A stretch of DNA of 64,000 bases from Paenibacillus aceris (GTDB lineage Bacteria; Bacillota; Bacilli; Paenibacillales; NBRC-103111): positions 1 to 64,000 of the forward strand of contig NZ_JAGGKV010000012.1 of NCBI RefSeq assembly GCF_017874035.1. Direction: 5' to 3'. Each line of letters begins with the position of its first letter. Position 1 is the stretch's first letter. The notes beneath the pieces are model-generated. The model was not told the DNA's origin. It did no database searches and saw nothing but the letters and a program-made list of their open reading frames with translations. The position numbers and the translations under genes were made by a program. This document shows, one piece after another, positions 62,199-64,000 of this stretch.

Positions 62199-63296
62199 AT
62201 GTCTGCACTCTATAGGAAAGTTACTGCGCTTCAGCTGTATTACGTCATCATTATTTCAATCGCAATTACGAATCATGTGCTTTTAATCCCTGTGCTGCTG
62301 CATTACGGCAAACGCGACTCCTGGGTGGGTGCGGGCCTGTCTGTCCTGCCTACCTTATTGTCGGTATGCTTCATGTTTATTGTTATCAGACGCTCTAAGC
62401 AGCAGAATTTACTGCTATGGATGGGACAGAGATACGGGAAGTTCGTTGTATTCCTTCTAAAAGTGGTTGTCATTGGCATCGCCATGACGCATGCGACCAT
62501 TACCATGCAAGATATGGTGACATGGACGCACATCTCCTATTTGCCCCGGACCCCTCCGATTATGATCTCTTTGGCATTTATGATATTTTGCTTTTTTGCC
62601 GCTCGTGAAGGGATGCGGGCTATCGCAATAACCTCGGGTATTTTGCTCCCCGTGGTTGTTCTGCTGGGCTATTTTGTGATGGGTGCAAATTTTCAATACA
62701 AAGACTACAGCTTGCTTACGCCCTTATTTACCCACGGGTATGCCCCTGCGCTGAAATCGATGTACTTAACCAGTGGTTCTTCCTTCGAGCTACTAAGCAT
62801 CGTTTTTCTGCAGCATCACGTGGATACCCGCATTCGACTGCCCGCTTTACTTATCGTAGGTGCCTGTTTAGTTGGTCTTACCGTGGGGCCCTTAATTGGG
62901 GCAATTGCGATCTTCGGACCGTTTGAAGCTGATGAATTGAGGTATCCAGCCTTTGAACAATGGCGTATGGTGACACTGGGGAAATATATTTCCCATCTGG
63001 ATTTCTTATCGATTTTCCAGTGGATATCGGGTGCGTGCATCCGCATGTCCATGCTGATGTTTCTTTCCATTGACGTGCTGATGCTCAAAAAGAAACGTAC
63101 CCGAACGGTGCTTTTAATCGTGTTGAGTGGATTTTTCGTTTCGATGTGCTTACTGCCGATTACGGACAATCAGATGGTGCATTTTATCCAAGCCTGGTAT
63201 TACCCCATGATGTTTGTTACCGGTGTAAGTCTGCTCTTTGTTCTGCTTGTGCTGACCATCCTGCCAGTGAGGCGAAAGGAGAAGGTGATGAAGTGA
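62199..63296 (+). CDS. Spore germination protein, GerAB/GerB-family permease
   Basis: A 365-residue membrane protein with ten helices of the spore germination permease family (GerAB, GerBB, YndE). It starts with VTALQLYYVIIISIAITNHVLLIP and has the usual WTHISYLPRTPPIMISLAF and SFELLSIVFLQHHV regions. It forms the ligand-sensing subunit of a germinant receptor. The ATG at 62199 follows GGGAGA; a GTG at 62184 precedes that site. The next gene overlaps by four bases. Confidence 0.92.
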   Translation: MSALYRKVTALQLYYVIIISIAITNHVLLIPVLLHYGKRDSWVGAGLSVLPTLLSVCFMFIVIRRSKQQNLLLWMGQRYGKFVVFLLKVVVIGIAMTHATITMQDMVTWTHISYLPRTPPIMISLAFMIFCFFAAREGMRAIAITSGILLPVVVLLGYFVMGANFQYKDYSLLTPLFTHGYAPALKSMYLTSGSSFELLSIVFLQHHVDTRIRLPALLIVGACLVGLTVGPLIGAIAIFGPFEADELRYPAFEQWRMVTLGKYISHLDFLSIFQWISGACIRMSMLMFLSIDVLMLKKKRTRTVLLIVLSGFFVSMCLLPITDNQMVHFIQAWYYPMMFVTGVSLLFVLLVLTILPVRRKEKVMK

Positions 63297-64000
63297 ATGA
63301 GCATGAATTGCGGGAATGGTTCGCTTCCTCGGACGATGTCATCATCAAGATTTACCCGCTATCTGAGGTAGATCCTGGTCAAAAGGTCATGATGATGTAC
63401 TGCGACGGAATGATCAATAAGGACCATATCGAAGAACGTGTGCTTCCTAAGCTCCAGCGTATCATCACTCATAAGCAGGATAGGGACATGTCCGAGCTTG
63501 ATCTTCCTACAATGCTGCAAATGCAAGAATTGACCGGACCTGACGCCATAGGTACAATGACGGTCAATTTGTATGCAGGGTTCCTTATTGTGTTCTTTGA
63601 AGAGCAGCAGCGGCTCTTTGGACTCGATCTTTCCAATCCGCCCAATCGCTCACCTGAAGAATCCAATACGGAAACCTCTATCAAAGGCCCCAGGGACGGG
63701 TTCACGGAAAGCATCGTAACCAATATTGCGTTGATCCGTAAAAGGTTGTTAACCCGCAGCCTTTGTTGTGAAAAGATGCAAATCGGCAAGCGAAGCCATA
63801 CCTCGGTAGCTCTCATGTATATCGATGACGTCATCGATTCGGATATCCTTCAGGATGCCAGGCGCCGGTTGCAGAACATTGATGTGGACGCATTAATTTC
63901 CAGCGCGCAGTTGGAGGAAATGCTAACAGAGCAAAAATACAATTTCTTTCCCCTGCTGGATTATGCGGGAAGGCCTGATTACGTAGCCGATAGCTTGCTC
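63293..64000 (+). CDS. Spore germination protein, GerA family (partial, runs off the window)
   Basis: A GTG-started frame of 236 codons open to the window edge. The protein begins VNEHELREWFASSDDVIIKIYP, and shows the GerAA core NPPNRSPEESNTETSIKGPR, followed by DGFTESIVTNIALIRKRL and SHTSVALMYIDDVID. This is the A subunit of the germinant receptor. Start overlaps the GerB stop; GGAGAAGG precedes it. The B-before-A gene order is reversed from the gerA operon of Bacillus subtilis. A C subunit should follow outside the window. Confidence 0.93.
   Translation, partial: MNEHELREWFASSDDVIIKIYPLSEVDPGQKVMMMYCDGMINKDHIEERVLPKLQRIITHKQDRDMSELDLPTMLQMQELTGPDAIGTMTVNLYAGFLIVFFEEQQRLFGLDLSNPPNRSPEESNTETSIKGPRDGFTESIVTNIALIRKRLLTRSLCCEKMQIGKRSHTSVALMYIDDVIDSDILQDARRRLQNIDVDALISSAQLEEMLTEQKYNFFPLLDYAGRPDYVADSLL

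Overview
The window looks like a chromosomal segment of a spore-forming, aerobic, plant- or soil-associated member of the Paenibacillaceae (Paenibacillus-like). The evidence is strong AGGAGG ribosome sites with frequent TTG starts, spore genes (GerB/GerA germinant receptor, YhcN/YlaJ lipoprotein, a 27-residue YjcZ-type peptide), a caa3 oxidase operon of Bacillales type, sugar ABC importers of the LplA/LplB/LplC type paired with an AraC regulator carrying a membrane sensor, and a dockerin/FIVAR tail typical of Paenibacillus secreted enzymes. No rRNA, tRNA, CRISPR array, prophage or transposase was seen.

Layout. 1-4.3 kb: start of a divergent gene, then hutU-hutI-hutG (histidine breakdown). 4.4-13 kb: single genes (SEC-C protein, TVP38 membrane protein, PAP2 phosphatase, luciferase-like monooxygenase, divergent IF-3 paralogue, secreted C39-like protein, M48 protease). 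13-20.3 kb: AraC sensor-regulator, two permeases, a lipoprotein binding protein and a sulfatase, a likely uptake locus for a sulfated glycan. 20.9-25.7 kb, minus strand: NifU_N-HEAT protein, atypical guanylate kinase paralogue, CshA helicase, sporulation lipoprotein. 26-31.2 kb: ctaCDEFG-ctaM, caa3 cytochrome oxidase. 31.3-36.9 kb: sodium symporter, NatAB-like exporter, an AT-rich orphan histidine kinase. 37.1-40 kb: an importer permease followed by a permease-dockerin chimera, then a phosphoesterase. 40-45.9 kb: LysR regulator divergent from a 3-hydroxybutyrate/ketone-body operon (permease, dehydrogenase, CoA transferase A and B, thiolase). 46-48.5 kb, minus: IclR-SDR-FAH catabolic set. 48.8-52.3 kb, minus: AIM24, MFS, small membrane protein, ArsR-type regulator divergent from a GH51 arabinofuranosidase. 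54-64 kb: cytochrome c lipoprotein, LTA-synthase-like protein, ABC exporter plus HelD, YjcZ peptide, and a gerB-gerA receptor pair cut by the window edge.

The most unusual items are: (1) an in-frame fusion of the first membrane helix of a MalG-type permease to a cohesin-like/FIVAR/dockerin tail (38032-39042), apparently a deletion scar that is still an open and topologically sensible protein; (2) a family of about 180-bp imperfect palindromic repeats at four intergenic loci, two of which abut related CATCGCAC-rich tandem arrays; (3) two housekeeping paralogues with altered key motifs (IF-3 and guanylate kinase); and (4) a 21-bp perfect dyad in front of the ketone-body operon. All identifications rest on reading the protein and DNA sequence; no database search was run.
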